This document shows positions 1-9,925 of a stretch of DNA of 64,000 bases, in pieces. The number at the start of each line of letters is the position of its first letter. Position 1 is the first letter of the stretch. The translations under genes were made by a program, and so were the position numbers. Origin of the DNA: CALGYY01 sp963678485 (GTDB lineage Bacteria; Bacteroidota; Bacteroidia; Bacteroidales; CAIWKO01); assembly GCA_963678485.1 (NCBI GenBank), contig OY782882.1, positions 1,364,001 to 1,428,000 on the forward strand, written 5' to 3'. Under the pieces are notes generated by a model, which was not told where the DNA came from, made no database searches, and saw only the letters and a list, made by a program, of their open reading frames with translations.

Positions 1-3000
1 TTTTTTGCGCTGATATTTCTGCCAGTTTTTCAATACGGTGGCTGAAACAGCATAACCCTTTTCTTTAGCTTCAAGCAGGAAATGACCGGCATAATTACTG
101 CCCCATTCATCAGGATATACGCCACCCGGCCAATAAGCAAGACCACCGCTTCCGGTTTGTAAACTATAAATACGATTAATACCCGCCTTGATGTTTTTCT
201 CAATACGCGCTTTATAGGCATTATCAAGATCCATAAGTTCGCTCAGATACAATTGCGGGAATACCGAAGATGTGGTCTGCTCAACACATCCGTATGGGTA
301 CGCAATCAGGTATTTCAAACGTTTCTCCAGATTGATAGGTGGTATAGAAGACACCTCAATTACGCCTTTGTTGGTGCCTTTCATTCCTACCGGGATATAA
401 TCGCCGTTCCATGTTTGACCAGGCTGTATCACCGTTTCAACCACCTGAGTAATTTCCGGATTTGGATTGCGGACATCAATCTCAATTTCGTGATATGCCC
501 ATTCTTTGCCACAATTCGCTATCACTTTTACTTTGCCCACGCCTATGCCGGGCTTCACTTTAAGAGTGAAGTTTACAAGCTCGTCACCAACTTCATTAAA
601 ACTAATGGACTTCATTGCCGGTCCTTCGACAGTAAAGAATTCGTTGGTTTGAACTTTTACTGTGACGTTCTTTATATTCTTCTCCATCGCAAACACTGTT
701 GCTGGAAGCTCCACAGTTTCTTCTGGTCCTACAACACGCGGCATGGTAGCTAGCAGCATCAATGGCTTTTTCACAGCTACGGTTTTTTCGGCCGAGCCAT
801 AAGCCCCGTCCTGACCGGCAACCACCATTACTCTTACAGATCCGATATACTGAGGCATTTTGAAAGTAACCGTTTTTGATTGTCCTTTGCCCAGTGCAAA
901 CGGCCCAAAGAATTTAACCATAGGTTTGAAACGATTCGCACGGTTCTTTCCAGTACTGCCTTGTCCATCATCGCCTCCACCAAGACTAAGGATGCGCTCC
1001 AATTCTCCGCCATAGGCTCCAATCACATCATCATACATATCCCAGGTCTTAATTCCTAAGGCTTCGCGAGCGTAGAAATATGACCATGGATCCGGAGTTT
1101 TAAATTTAGTCAAGTCGAGCAATCCTTCATCTACAACAGCAATGGTGTAAGTCATGGGCTTGCCCGTTTCTTCTTTGATAGATATAGTTGCATTCTCTTC
1201 CGGCTTGAGCACATCAGCCATCGTAATCACGGGCTTCATATGCGTTCCCGGATTTTCGACATTGATTGGAATTACTCCGTATAAGCGAATAGGAAGATCG
1301 TTCACTGTTTGTGCATGAGGTTGCAGTAAGGTTACATGAGCATATACGTTGGGCGCCATTTCCTCAGTTACTTTGAAGTTGAACATTGTTTGTCCCGCTT
1401 CGGTTTTCACCCAAAACGACTGAAGAACTTTTGCACCGGTTTCGATAGTAATCAGCGCTCTGCCACCAGCTCCGGAAGGAATAGTCAGATTCACCTGATC
1501 ACCCACCTGATACTTTTCTTTATCTGCAGAGAAGATCAGCATTGATGCTGCTTCCGATCCATCGCGTGAACGGCTTGCCCAGTTTGGCCAGTCAACATAT
1601 ACAATTTTACCACAACTGTGACCGCTGGTTTCATCCGTTACACGAATAAAATAACGACCCCAATCAGCATCTTCAACTTTGAAATTAAATTGTGCTTTTC
1701 CACCGACAGAATTAACGGTGAAGGTATCAATAGGCACATTATAGCTGCTGCGAACGTAATCAGCAACATCATTACCTGAATTATCCCACCACCATCTCCA
1801 ATCAACTTTATAAATATCAACTTTTAGTTTGTGATTAGAAACTGGTCTTCCTTCAGCATCGATATCCACTACTTTTATAGGATGCGTTTTCCCGGTTTCA
1901 AGAATAAAATCGAACTGATCACCCTCGGGCACTTTAAGACCAACATACGATGAATAGGGATAGAACGGCAATGAGAAACGATCCACACTAAACTCGCCGC
2001 CTTCTTCAAAAACTCTTGTTTCAAAGTATGCACGCAGAACACCCGGTGCAGAATTATTCAAGGCCAGATCGGGCGACACATCTGCTTTACCTTCTTCATT
2101 GAGTTTGCTGTCGAATATCAAAGCCTGTTCTGAACGGAACTTGCGCGATGGATCATCAAAGGTAAACTCCTTGAATTTTTCAAACGAGGTAGATGAAGGT
2201 TGCAAATCCATGGATACTGTTGCCCGCAGATTGCGTGCGATTGCGCCATGCAGCCATTTAGCCTCAAGGATTCCTTTCACATCGCTACCCGCAACAATTC
2301 TATTGGTTCCAAAGTCGAGTTTAATTTTAAGACGATTGGGTTTAATGGTTTCAACTTTTATAGTCTTGCTAAAGTATGCACCACCTACGCGAATCTCTGC
2401 AGTATAGTCACCGGTCATTGCACCGGGATCAGTTGCAGTCCGGAAATCATAGAATCCATTAACACCTTTTGTCTTCACAATATGACTGACCTTTTGACCT
2501 CTTGGATTTACCATGGTCATCGAGACAGGCACTTCTGCAGGTAAGCGTTTTAGTTTATCCTCGAGAATAAAGGTCAGATAAATGGAATCGCCCGGACGCC
2601 ATACGCCGCGCTCTCCGTAGATGAAACCTTTTATACCACGACGAACTGCTTCGCCACCGACATCAAACATACTTAATGAAAGAGCACTTCCACCCAGTAA
2701 TCGCAAGTATGTTTTCTGACGATCTTTTGCTGCAACCAATAGATGCGGAGTCTTTTTGAGTTCGAGTTCAGCCATCCCCTCGCTACCAGTCGTAACTTTT
2801 CCTATAATCTGGTTTTGGTAATCATAGAATGTCATGTTCACACCTGACATAGGTTCAGTGGTGACAATATTTGCAGAATACAAATACACTTTTCCACCTG
2901 CACCCACTTTGGCAATTACACCAATATCACTGGCCAATATATTACGGCTATATTTTTTACTGCTATAATAAGCATCTTCACAGGGATCGTCATTATCATA

Positions 3001-4494
3001 CCAATCATAATAATAATCATAATCGTAGCTGTCATAATCGCTATAATAATCCCATTCACCGGTTTCATCGGCCGACTCATCCCAGTTAGAGGTCAATGTA
3101 GCATCAGCGGTTTCCTCATTGTTATCTCCGCAATCATATAAAGAATATTCTTTCTTAAAACTGATGGTCACTCTGTAAATCGCGCCAGGTTCAGCTTTGA
3201 TGAGATCCGCGAGATCGAGTGAAAAGCGATTCCATTTGCCAAAATTAACCGGGGCATTTGTTGCTGAAGATAATTGCAGTGTTTTCTTTAGCACGACTTT
3301 TCCAACACGGCTCAATTCGCTTTGTCCATCAAGGTCGTTTACCTGCAGGAACTGGGCGATATTGTTTTCGTAGATTTTCATAATCTTGACATCGACCGCC
3401 TTCAGATTCACTGCTTCAAAGGGGAAGATCAGACCATTGGAACTAGGTAGTATAACACCCTCGCCAACCAGACGAACATTTGGTTTAAGATTCTCGAAAG
3501 TGATGGTTTCTTTTACCGCATTGGTTAATTCTTTACCAACGGAATTTTTCAAACTTTTATTAATCACAAGTTCCTGATCGCCTAACTCTTCCTGGGTAAG
3601 ATAAACGCGAATTTCATTATCTTCGATAACAAAACTCAATCCTTCAAGATCACCAATTTTAACAATACCTTCTAAATCCTGCGTTTCCTGCAACGGATCC
3701 GAAAACTGTATTAAAACATATTGCTCGGGAGTCTGGAATACTTTCACTCCTGTCATGATAAACACATCGATTGACGGGATAACAATGGTTTTCTCCAGTG
3801 TTTCTTCAGCGCCAATCACACTTCCATCAACGCGAATATCTACAGAACTGGCGTCCTTTCCTCTCATTACACTATCAACCACAAAAGTGAAATTCTTACG
3901 ATCGCTGTCAGAAACCACACTAACCTTGAGTTGCTTGTTGCCTTGCTTGGCACTGATCATTTTCTTCACATCCTCAGGATTGGCGACATCGGCTGTACGC
4001 ACAGTCCCTGTAACACGCTCCCACTTTAAATTCTTTTTGTCATAGACTTTATGACTTTCCACATTCATATCCACAGCCTGCTTTGCAGTTTGAAACTGAA
4101 ACACGAAAGTCTTCAGACTATCAGGCATGCTTAGCAACTCAGAAATTTTAAACTTAACTGTATAGAGTGTATTGGGCTTCAGCGGTGTTGTTGGCCGAAA
4201 CTCCAAAGTACGCGTGTTAATCCAAAAAGCTTTACCTTCCACATTGGGCGAAAAATCGAACAGATCCAATTCCAGCGCTTTATCAAACATCGAGGAATCA
4301 GCGTAATCATTTGCAAGTTCAACTTTAACCGTACTTTCGGTACTAACCACACCAGAAGTAAACGCAGTAATGTAATCCCTGAACGCAGGGTTTACTTTAA
4401 CACGTGCCGGGGCGCCTGTATTGAACAGCAGCACGATCGTAATAATTAGTAGTGCGGCGATGACCGCAACAAGGGCAACTCTTTTCTTGTCCAT
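1..4494 (-). CDS. alpha-2-macroglobulin family protein, thioester type (C-terminus outside window)
   Basis: An open frame runs from ATG at 4494 to the window edge (1498 codons); the missing end lies to the left. An N-terminal hydrophobic stretch (about residues 7-26) without a lipobox Cys suggests a membrane anchor facing the periplasm. Near residue 625 an RPGD segment matches the MG2 domain of the family, and near 1125-1150 the VVDEGLLDLT segment matches the A2M domain. The thioester motif GCVEQ is at codons 1402-1406 (bases 277-291), so the protease-trapping thioester should form. Bacterial homologues protect the envelope from foreign proteases and often neighbour a pbpC gene, which would be off the left edge. 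An Asp/Tyr-rich tract at about residues 476-508 is unusual. Family assignment is firm; the physiological role is inferred. Confidence 0.93.
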   Translation of the reverse strand, partial: MDKKRVALVAVIAALLIITIVLLFNTGAPARVKVNPAFRDYITAFTSGVVSTESTVKVELANDYADSSMFDKALELDLFDFSPNVEGKAFWINTRTLEFRPTTPLKPNTLYTVKFKISELLSMPDSLKTFVFQFQTAKQAVDMNVESHKVYDKKNLKWERVTGTVRTADVANPEDVKKMISAKQGNKQLKVSVVSDSDRKNFTFVVDSVMRGKDASSVDIRVDGSVIGAEETLEKTIVIPSIDVFIMTGVKVFQTPEQYVLIQFSDPLQETQDLEGIVKIGDLEGLSFVIEDNEIRVYLTQEELGDQELVINKSLKNSVGKELTNAVKETITFENLKPNVRLVGEGVILPSSNGLIFPFEAVNLKAVDVKIMKIYENNIAQFLQVNDLDGQSELSRVGKVVLKKTLQLSSATNAPVNFGKWNRFSLDLADLIKAEPGAIYRVTISFKKEYSLYDCGDNNEETADATLTSNWDESADETGEWDYYSDYDSYDYDYYYDWYDNDDPCEDAYYSSKKYSRNILASDIGVIAKVGAGGKVYLYSANIVTTEPMSGVNMTFYDYQNQIIGKVTTGSEGMAELELKKTPHLLVAAKDRQKTYLRLLGGSALSLSMFDVGGEAVRRGIKGFIYGERGVWRPGDSIYLTFILEDKLKRLPAEVPVSMTMVNPRGQKVSHIVKTKGVNGFYDFRTATDPGAMTGDYTAEIRVGGAYFSKTIKVETIKPNRLKIKLDFGTNRIVAGSDVKGILEAKWLHGAIARNLRATVSMDLQPSSTSFEKFKEFTFDDPSRKFRSEQALIFDSKLNEEGKADVSPDLALNNSAPGVLRAYFETRVFEEGGEFSVDRFSLPFYPYSSYVGLKVPEGDQFDFILETGKTHPIKVVDIDAEGRPVSNHKLKVDIYKVDWRWWWDNSGNDVADYVRSSYNVPIDTFTVNSVGGKAQFNFKVEDADWGRYFIRVTDETSGHSCGKIVYVDWPNWASRSRDGSEAASMLIFSADKEKYQVGDQVNLTIPSGAGGRALITIETGAKVLQSFWVKTEAGQTMFNFKVTEEMAPNVYAHVTLLQPHAQTVNDLPIRLYGVIPINVENPGTHMKPVITMADVLKPEENATISIKEETGKPMTYTIAVVDEGLLDLTKFKTPDPWSYFYAREALGIKTWDMYDDVIGAYGGELERILSLGGGDDGQGSTGKNRANRFKPMVKFFGPFALGKGQSKTVTFKMPQYIGSVRVMVVAGQDGAYGSAEKTVAVKKPLMLLATMPRVVGPEETVELPATVFAMEKNIKNVTVKVQTNEFFTVEGPAMKSISFNEVGDELVNFTLKVKPGIGVGKVKVIANCGKEWAYHEIEIDVRNPNPEITQVVETVIQPGQTWNGDYIPVGMKGTNKGVIEVSSIPPINLEKRLKYLIAYPYGCVEQTTSSVFPQLYLSELMDLDNAYKARIEKNIKAGINRIYSLQTGSGGLAYWPGGVYPDEWGSNYAGHFLLEAKEKGYAVSATVLKNWQKYQRKK

Positions 4495-4791
4495 GGTGAT
4501 TTAATTAGGTGATTTTGAATTGTGAAAAGGCAGGTAAAAGTATAAAATTTAAGAGGCGAAAGGAAGCGTTTTTGAAAAAAAATATCAGGAATGCAAAAAC
4601 TCAGGGTATCAATCTGGGCATGAGTCTTTTTTGAAAAGGGGAAAACAGCCACAAAATACAACTTATTTATCTGTAATTGTGTAATTTGAAAAAATATCAT
4701 TTTTCAGAGCCAAAATTGAAATGCAATTAATTTGCATTCATTACATTTTGAATTGGCGCGTTTTTATACATTTGCCTGAAAGAGCGCGCCT
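4495..4791. other. divergent intergenic region
   Basis: This gap separates the divergently read macroglobulin and phosphatase-fold genes. A clear plus-strand -7 element lies at 4767-4774. For the minus-strand gene only a near match (TACTTTTA, 7 of 8 positions) is visible near 4530. I see no convincing small gene in it. Confidence 0.5.
4767..4774 (+). promoter_or_regulatory. Bacteroidota -7 promoter element (TACATTTG)
   Basis: This matches TAnnTTTG exactly, 17 bases before the ATG of the phosphatase-fold gene. A TTTTG at 4746-4750 could be the -33 element, with a spacer slightly shorter than usual. Confidence 0.6.
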
Positions 4792-6021
4792 ATGAAACGA
4801 CTGAAAAAAATCCTCCGTATAAGCCTGAAGACTATTTTAGTGCTGGTTATTGTAATTGTAGTCGGGCTGGCTGGCTTTCTTACATATAGCACTTATACGA
4901 AAAATAATCCACCCGCGACCGAAGTAATAAAAACTGCCGGAGCTCAAGGACAACGTCATATTGCTTACGCTGAATTGTCTCTGATGACCTGGAATATTGG
5001 ATATTGCGCATTAGGAAAAGAAATGGATTTCTTTTACGACGGCGGCAAGAAAATGCGTCCTGACCCTACACTCTACAATCAATATCTGAACGGCGTCTTT
5101 AATTTTCTCGCCAAGAACGACAGCCTTGATTTTGTAATGCTTCAGGAGGTAGATCAAAATGCACACAGGAGTTATAATACGAACCAGACCGATGCTTTAA
5201 AGGAAGCTTTGCCATCCCACACCTATGCTTATGCATCAAACTATGACGTGGCCTTTGTTCCAATGCCAATTACAAACCCAATGGCCAGGGTTCAGTCCGG
5301 ATTAATGACTTTTTCAAAATTTTCTCCAGTAAGCGCAGAGCGCTATTCATACCCTGCAAATTATACTTGGCCAATGAAATTATTCATGCTCGACCGTTGC
5401 TTTATCATCGAGCGATTCAGAGTTGTCAATGGCAGAGAATTAATTATTGTAAACACTCACAATTCCGCCTATGCTGATGCAGATCAAATGCGACTTTATG
5501 AACTTTGGATGCTTCGGGGATTCTTATTGAATGAATATGAAAAAGGTAATTATGTAATCGCCGGCGGGGATTGGAATCAATGTCCATACGATCATGACAG
5601 CTTGAATTTTTATGGCAATTATTTCCGCCAACCCAAAGTGAGCACTATTGCTGCTGACTTCTGGCCACAGGGATGGACATGGGCATATGACAAGCATTCC
5701 CCTACCAACCGAAATGTTGACGAACCTTATCGTCCGGGATTAACACCCACTTCCATCCTCGACTTTTTCATTGTTTCTCCCAACATCAAAGTTCTCGAAA
5801 CGAAAGCAATTCCTACAAATTTTGAGTTTTCCGATCATCTGCCGGTATACATGAGAATTCAATTGCAGGAAGACCCTTTGGAAATTTGCCCCGATCCATG
5901 CGCTGATATCATTCGCAGCTTGCAGGATTCATTAAGAAAAATCCAGGATAAGCAATCCAGTAAAGGTGCCGGAAGTAGCATACCCCAGAGTACACCCGAT
6001 CGGTTTTTTCAGCGGAAATAA
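4792..6021 (+). CDS. membrane-anchored endonuclease/exonuclease/phosphatase family protein
   Basis: The 409-residue protein has an N-terminal membrane segment (about residues 12-33) followed by an EEP-superfamily domain. Visible motifs are MTWNIGYC (about 65), MLQEVDQN with the metal-binding Glu (about 117), VNTHNS, GGDWNQ and the C-terminal SDHLP with the catalytic His (about 350). Together these are the metal-dependent phosphoesterase signature. The family includes DNases, sphingomyelinases and inositol phosphatases, so the substrate cannot be assigned. The domain would sit outside the cytoplasmic membrane. The start is fixed by the promoter 17 bases upstream. A second EEP gene lies at 7334-8221. 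Confidence 0.85.
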   Translation: MKRLKKILRISLKTILVLVIVIVVGLAGFLTYSTYTKNNPPATEVIKTAGAQGQRHIAYAELSLMTWNIGYCALGKEMDFFYDGGKKMRPDPTLYNQYLNGVFNFLAKNDSLDFVMLQEVDQNAHRSYNTNQTDALKEALPSHTYAYASNYDVAFVPMPITNPMARVQSGLMTFSKFSPVSAERYSYPANYTWPMKLFMLDRCFIIERFRVVNGRELIIVNTHNSAYADADQMRLYELWMLRGFLLNEYEKGNYVIAGGDWNQCPYDHDSLNFYGNYFRQPKVSTIAADFWPQGWTWAYDKHSPTNRNVDEPYRPGLTPTSILDFFIVSPNIKVLETKAIPTNFEFSDHLPVYMRIQLQEDPLEICPDPCADIIRSLQDSLRKIQDKQSSKGAGSSIPQSTPDRFFQRK

Positions 6022-6065
6022 TCACTGTTACTCTGTTTCAATTTTAACGGTACGAATCGGAAATG

Positions 6066-6089
6066 TGCTTCCTTACTGAAAAGGAAGCA
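6066..6089. terminator. hairpin between convergent genes
   Basis: A perfect 9-bp stem (TGCTTCCTT / AAGGAAGCA) with a 6-base loop sits between the stops of the EEP gene and hemW. There is no strong T-tract, so termination by this hairpin is inferred from position. Confidence 0.4.
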
Positions 6090-6124
6090 ATGTGCTTTGC
6101 GTAATATTCCTTTCAATACCCAAT

Positions 6125-7255
6125 TTACGGATTTATGAAAAGTTCAGCAGCGATTCCATCTGCGTGAAGTTTTCCAGATTTGCTCAGGCGAATATTATCA
6201 CAATCCTGTTCAATCCATCCCCTCATAAGGAGTTCAATCATTGCTTTCCTCAAGGGTTTTGTTGAATCCTTGCCAAACTGAGATTCGACCTCAGCCAGAT
6301 TCAATCCTGAGGATGTTCTAATACGAGTCATTATCATTTCGTTGAACTTCTGAATCGGCGTCAGTTCCTCGCTTTCACATGGGATGATTCCATTGTTAAT
6401 ACTCGAAAAATATTTGCTGATGTTTGAAACATTCCACTGGCGGCTGTTTCCATTATATGAATGTGCTGAAGGTCCAATACCAAGATATGAAACCCCCTGC
6501 CAATAGGCCGAATTGTGTTGCGAACGATGCCCCCGCAAACAAAAATTACTGATTTCGTAATGCTCATAACCCGCTTGCTCTAGTGCATCAATCAGTAATA
6601 AATATTGTCTGACGCATTGCTCTTCTGAAACTGCTGAACGCCTCCCTTTTGCTATCATTTGGTGCAAAGCTGTGTGCTCTTCTACCGTGAGTGCATATGC
6701 AGATATATGCGCAACCCTGAGTGAAATCAGCGTTTTGATTTCTGATAGCAACATTTCGTCGCTAAGCTGAGACACGCCATAAATCAGGTCTGCAGAGATT
6801 TCTTTAATGGAACTATCAGCAATATAAGTCAGCGCTCTTAATGCTTTTTCTGCATTATGGGATCGCCCGAGTTCAAGAAGTGGTTCATCAAAGAGCGCTT
6901 GCAACCCAACACTGATGCGGTTTACGCCAACATCTGCCAAGGCTGATAAATAATCGGGGTTGATATGCTCGGGGTTTGCTTCGAGTGTAATTTCCAATGT
7001 TGAGTCTGCATTAAAAACATCTCGGGCTGATTGAATAAGAGAACCTATATCTTCGACCGGGAGAATCGATGGCGTACCACCTCCAAAATAAATGGTGTTT
7101 AAAACAGCGCTCGAAAAATAATGCTTCTGCAACTGCATTTCTTGAATTAATGCGAGACGCAATTCACATATATTCCTTCTCGATGCGATAGAATAGAAGT
7201 TGCAATAGGGACATTTGGAAGTACAATAAGGAATATGTATATAAAGTCCGGGCAT
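6125..7255 (-). CDS. hemW: radical SAM heme chaperone HemW
   Basis: The protein opens with GLYIHIPYC and carries the radical SAM cluster motif C-x3-C-x2-C (C11, C15, C18 counted from this start), followed by FGGGTPS and an E-x-NPE segment typical of the CPDH/HemW family. At about 376 residues it has the usual HemW length. It lacks the long N-terminus of true HemN, so heme-chaperone activity is more likely than coproporphyrinogen oxidation. I chose ATG 7255 over 7273 because the family starts just before GLYIHIP and because a -7 element at 7263-7270 would lie inside the longer frame. It converges with the EEP gene at 4792-6021. Confidence 0.88.
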   Translation of the reverse strand: MPGLYIHIPYCTSKCPYCNFYSIASRRNICELRLALIQEMQLQKHYFSSAVLNTIYFGGGTPSILPVEDIGSLIQSARDVFNADSTLEITLEANPEHINPDYLSALADVGVNRISVGLQALFDEPLLELGRSHNAEKALRALTYIADSSIKEISADLIYGVSQLSDEMLLSEIKTLISLRVAHISAYALTVEEHTALHQMIAKGRRSAVSEEQCVRQYLLLIDALEQAGYEHYEISNFCLRGHRSQHNSAYWQGVSYLGIGPSAHSYNGNSRQWNVSNISKYFSSINNGIIPCESEELTPIQKFNEMIMTRIRTSSGLNLAEVESQFGKDSTKPLRKAMIELLMRGWIEQDCDNIRLSKSGKLHADGIAAELFINP

Positions 7256-7262
7256 GATTGGA

Positions 7263-7270
7263 CAAATGTA
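7263..7270 (-). promoter_or_regulatory. -7 promoter element for hemW (TACATTTG)
   Basis: An exact TAnnTTTG match on the minus strand, ending 7 bases before the chosen ATG. If used, the hemW transcript has an extremely short or absent leader. Confidence 0.5.
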
Positions 7271-7333
7271 CATTCTTCTTAATTAATGACTGCATACAAA
7301 GAAATCTTATCTTCGCAAACTCATTTTTTGCTG

Positions 7334-8221
7334 ATGCCAAAACGAATTTCATTTTTTCGACATCCCCAACTGTTGATATTTCTTTTTCCGTTGCTACTCA
7401 ATTTCCAGCCACTTATTGCGCAGGATATCGCTATTACCCGGACTGACACGGTTACACGACCACTGAAAATCCTTTCCTGGAACATTAAATTACTACCGGC
7501 ATATTTGTTTGAAACGCAAAACAAATATCGCAGAGTTCGTGGAATGGCTGCGGAGCTACTTAAGCTTGCTCCGGACATCATTGTGTTTCAGGAAGCCTTT
7601 CATTATACAGCACGCACCACGCTGTCAAAACTATTAATGGAACATTATCCTTATCAAATAGGTCCGTCGAACAACCAGCTTTCGATTTTAGGTAACAGCG
7701 GAATCTGGATTGTTAGCACCATACCGCTTACGAACCGTCACGAAATTCGGTATAAAACGCGCAAAGGCACCGATGCACTGGCACGCAAAGGCGCCATGTT
7801 GCTCGAAGGAAATTGGCAGGGAATCACTTTCCAGATTATTGGGACCCACCTTCAGGCAGCCGGACCGCAATCGCTCAGGCGTGCACAAATGATACAACTT
7901 CATGATGAGTTACTGATTCCCTTGCAACGAGAGGGTGTACCACAATTTATTTGCGGCGACATGAACACCTGTTATCATCTGTGTGATGAATATAGTGAAA
8001 TGCTACATATCCTCGATGCCAGTAATGAAGCATTCCCTGATGGAAATACAGGAACCACTCCGGAAGGCACTATAATCGATTATATTTTATTAAGGAATAA
8101 TGGCCTTTCGGGAATTTCAATTAGCAGAAACATCCACAAACTTAATCATCCATGGTCATTGAAGAAGAATGCTCTCTCTGATCACCATGCTGCTGAGGCG
8201 ACGATATCCTTCAAAAAATAA
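7334..8221 (+). CDS. exported endonuclease/exonuclease/phosphatase (sphingomyelinase-like) protein
   Basis: From ATG 7334 the protein begins with a signal peptide (MPKRISFF, hydrophobic to LLLNF, then PLIAQ), followed by an EEP domain: LSWNIKLLP, VFQEAF, a SGIWIVS segment, GTHLQA, CGDMNT and a terminal LSDHHAA. The order and the SGI(W)IVS segment resemble neutral sphingomyelinase-like EEP proteins, but substrate is unproven. An upstream ATG at 7286 is in frame, yet a promoter-like TATCTTCG near 7305 and the signal-peptide boundary favour 7334. It is divergent from hemW and is the second EEP gene in 3.5 kb. Confidence 0.82.
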   Translation: MPKRISFFRHPQLLIFLFPLLLNFQPLIAQDIAITRTDTVTRPLKILSWNIKLLPAYLFETQNKYRRVRGMAAELLKLAPDIIVFQEAFHYTARTTLSKLLMEHYPYQIGPSNNQLSILGNSGIWIVSTIPLTNRHEIRYKTRKGTDALARKGAMLLEGNWQGITFQIIGTHLQAAGPQSLRRAQMIQLHDELLIPLQREGVPQFICGDMNTCYHLCDEYSEMLHILDASNEAFPDGNTGTTPEGTIIDYILLRNNGLSGISISRNIHKLNHPWSLKKNALSDHHAAEATISFKK

Positions 8222-8267
8222 TTCTGTTTAGGAAAAGTGTAGACTTTAGTTGTTTAAAGAAATTTTA

Positions 8268-8275
8268 TAGATTTG
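8268..8275 (+). promoter_or_regulatory. -7 promoter element (TAGATTTG)
   Basis: An exact TAnnTTTG match 45 bases before the permease ATG. A possible TTG start at 8273 would lie inside this element, which argues against that longer frame. Confidence 0.6.
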
Positions 8276-8320
8276 TGCCTCCGGCAAATTGTTCTGATTA
8301 ATATTTCCAAAACCTCACTT

Positions 8321-9859
8321 ATGGCCAAACGACTATTCATCACCAAACCCATTCAAAAGATTTACACTGAATCTCAGGGCGAGCATGGACTGAAGCGAAC
8401 GCTTAATGCCACTAATCTGACAACTCTTGGAATCGGAGCCATCATTGGCGCAGGCATCTTTGTGTTGACAGGTCAGGCTGCGGCTCAGTATGCCGGCCCA
8501 GCCATTGTAATCTCATTTTTGATTTCCGGTTTGGCCTGTGCATTTGCAGGATTATGCTATGCTGAATTTGCATCGATGATTCCAATAGCGGGAAGCGCAT
8601 ACACCTATGCCTACGCTACTCTTGGCGAATTTGTAGCATGGATTATTGGCTGGGATTTAATTCTTGAATATTTATTTGCCGCATCCACCGTGGCTGTCGG
8701 ATGGGGTGGTTATGTTATGAGCTTTTTCCACGATTTTGGTATCGATATCCCGCCAAGCTTAACAGCTGCCAGCGGGACTGTGCTGTATAATGTTCCGAAT
8801 ATGGGCTGGAAACCTGCCAGCGAAGGATTAGTAAATACTCTTTCCGCCAGCGGAATTTCCTTGGAGAGTTTGCCGCATATTACATGTTTGGTCAATGTAC
8901 CTGCAATGTTTGTCATTGCGCTCCTCACCTTTATTTTAATAGTAGGCATTAAAGAATCGGCCCGTTTCAATAATGTAATGGTGATTGCCAAAGTTGCTGT
9001 AATTATTCTCTTCATAGGACTTGGGTTTGCGTTCATCAACATGGATCATTGGACTCCGTTTATTCCTGAAAACACTGGTGAATTCGGACATTTTGGATGG
9101 TCGGGTATCCTGAGGGGGGCAGGAGTTATCTTCTTTGCCTATATAGGTTTTGATGCGGTTTCCACTGCGGCACAGGAAGCCAAGAACCCGCAAAAGGACA
9201 TGCCAATTGGCATATTGGGTTCGCTTACCATTTCGACCGTCTTGTATATCCTGGTTGCTATTGTACTGACAGGTATCGTCAGCTACACTGCATTGAATGT
9301 TGCAGACCCTATCGCTGTAGGTGTAAATGCAATGGGTGCAGGAATGTTCTGGCTTCGTCCAATCATTAAAGTTGCAGCTATTGCTGGTCTTACCTCGGTT
9401 ATTCTTGTTATGCTTATGGGACAACCCAGGATTTTCTTCTCAATGGCCAAAGATGGCCTGCTTCCTCCTATTTTTGGCAAAGTTCATCCAAGATTCAAAA
9501 CACCCTATTTCAGCACTTTGCTGACCGGATTTGTTGCCATCGTCCTTGCAGGGATCTTACCGATAAACATTCTTGGCGAACTTGTATCCATCGGCACCTT
9601 ACTCGCTTTTGTAATTGTTTGTATTGGTGTTGCTGTTCTTCGGAAAACAAAACCGGAATTGCACCGACCCTTCCGTGCACCTTTTGTCCCGGCTATTCCT
9701 ATTATTGGCGCAGTGGTCTGTCTTGCCCAAATGGCATCGCTTCCGCTCGACACATGGTTGCGTCTTATTATTTGGATGGCAATAGGGTTCATCATTTACT
9801 TTACCTATGGAAAGCGTAGGAGTTTACTAGGTCGGGAATGGAAAAAGAATAGTAAATAA
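8321..9859 (+). CDS. APC-superfamily amino acid permease
   Basis: The 512-residue integral membrane protein has about 12 hydrophobic segments. The first carries the family signature GIGAIIGAGIFVLTG, and FAYIGFDAVSTAAQEAKNPQ marks the central helix region of cationic amino acid transporter-type APC permeases. It should import amino acids across the cytoplasmic membrane by coupling to ions; the exact substrate is not readable. The ATG at 8321 is preferred to a TTG at 8273 because the promoter -7 box covers 8268-8275. It appears monocistronic, with yidC having its own promoter downstream. Confidence 0.87.
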   Translation: MAKRLFITKPIQKIYTESQGEHGLKRTLNATNLTTLGIGAIIGAGIFVLTGQAAAQYAGPAIVISFLISGLACAFAGLCYAEFASMIPIAGSAYTYAYATLGEFVAWIIGWDLILEYLFAASTVAVGWGGYVMSFFHDFGIDIPPSLTAASGTVLYNVPNMGWKPASEGLVNTLSASGISLESLPHITCLVNVPAMFVIALLTFILIVGIKESARFNNVMVIAKVAVIILFIGLGFAFINMDHWTPFIPENTGEFGHFGWSGILRGAGVIFFAYIGFDAVSTAAQEAKNPQKDMPIGILGSLTISTVLYILVAIVLTGIVSYTALNVADPIAVGVNAMGAGMFWLRPIIKVAAIAGLTSVILVMLMGQPRIFFSMAKDGLLPPIFGKVHPRFKTPYFSTLLTGFVAIVLAGILPINILGELVSIGTLLAFVIVCIGVAVLRKTKPELHRPFRAPFVPAIPIIGAVVCLAQMASLPLDTWLRLIIWMAIGFIIYFTYGKRRSLLGREWKKNSK

Positions 9860-9882
9860 GAATACGGTTTGCCGAATTCCTG

Positions 9883-9890
9883 TATCTTTG
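9883..9890 (+). promoter_or_regulatory. -7 promoter element for yidC (TATCTTTG)
   Basis: A perfect TAnnTTTG element 35 bases before the yidC ATG. No clear -33 element is visible at the usual distance. Confidence 0.6.
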
Positions 9891-9925
9891 CCCCCTTGCT
9901 TCGTTAGAAAACGCATGTAGATTAT

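Noticed and set aside
2099..2544. Plus-strand open frames opposite the macroglobulin gene
   Set aside because: They are antisense shadows of a continuous 1498-codon frame with family motifs on the minus strand.
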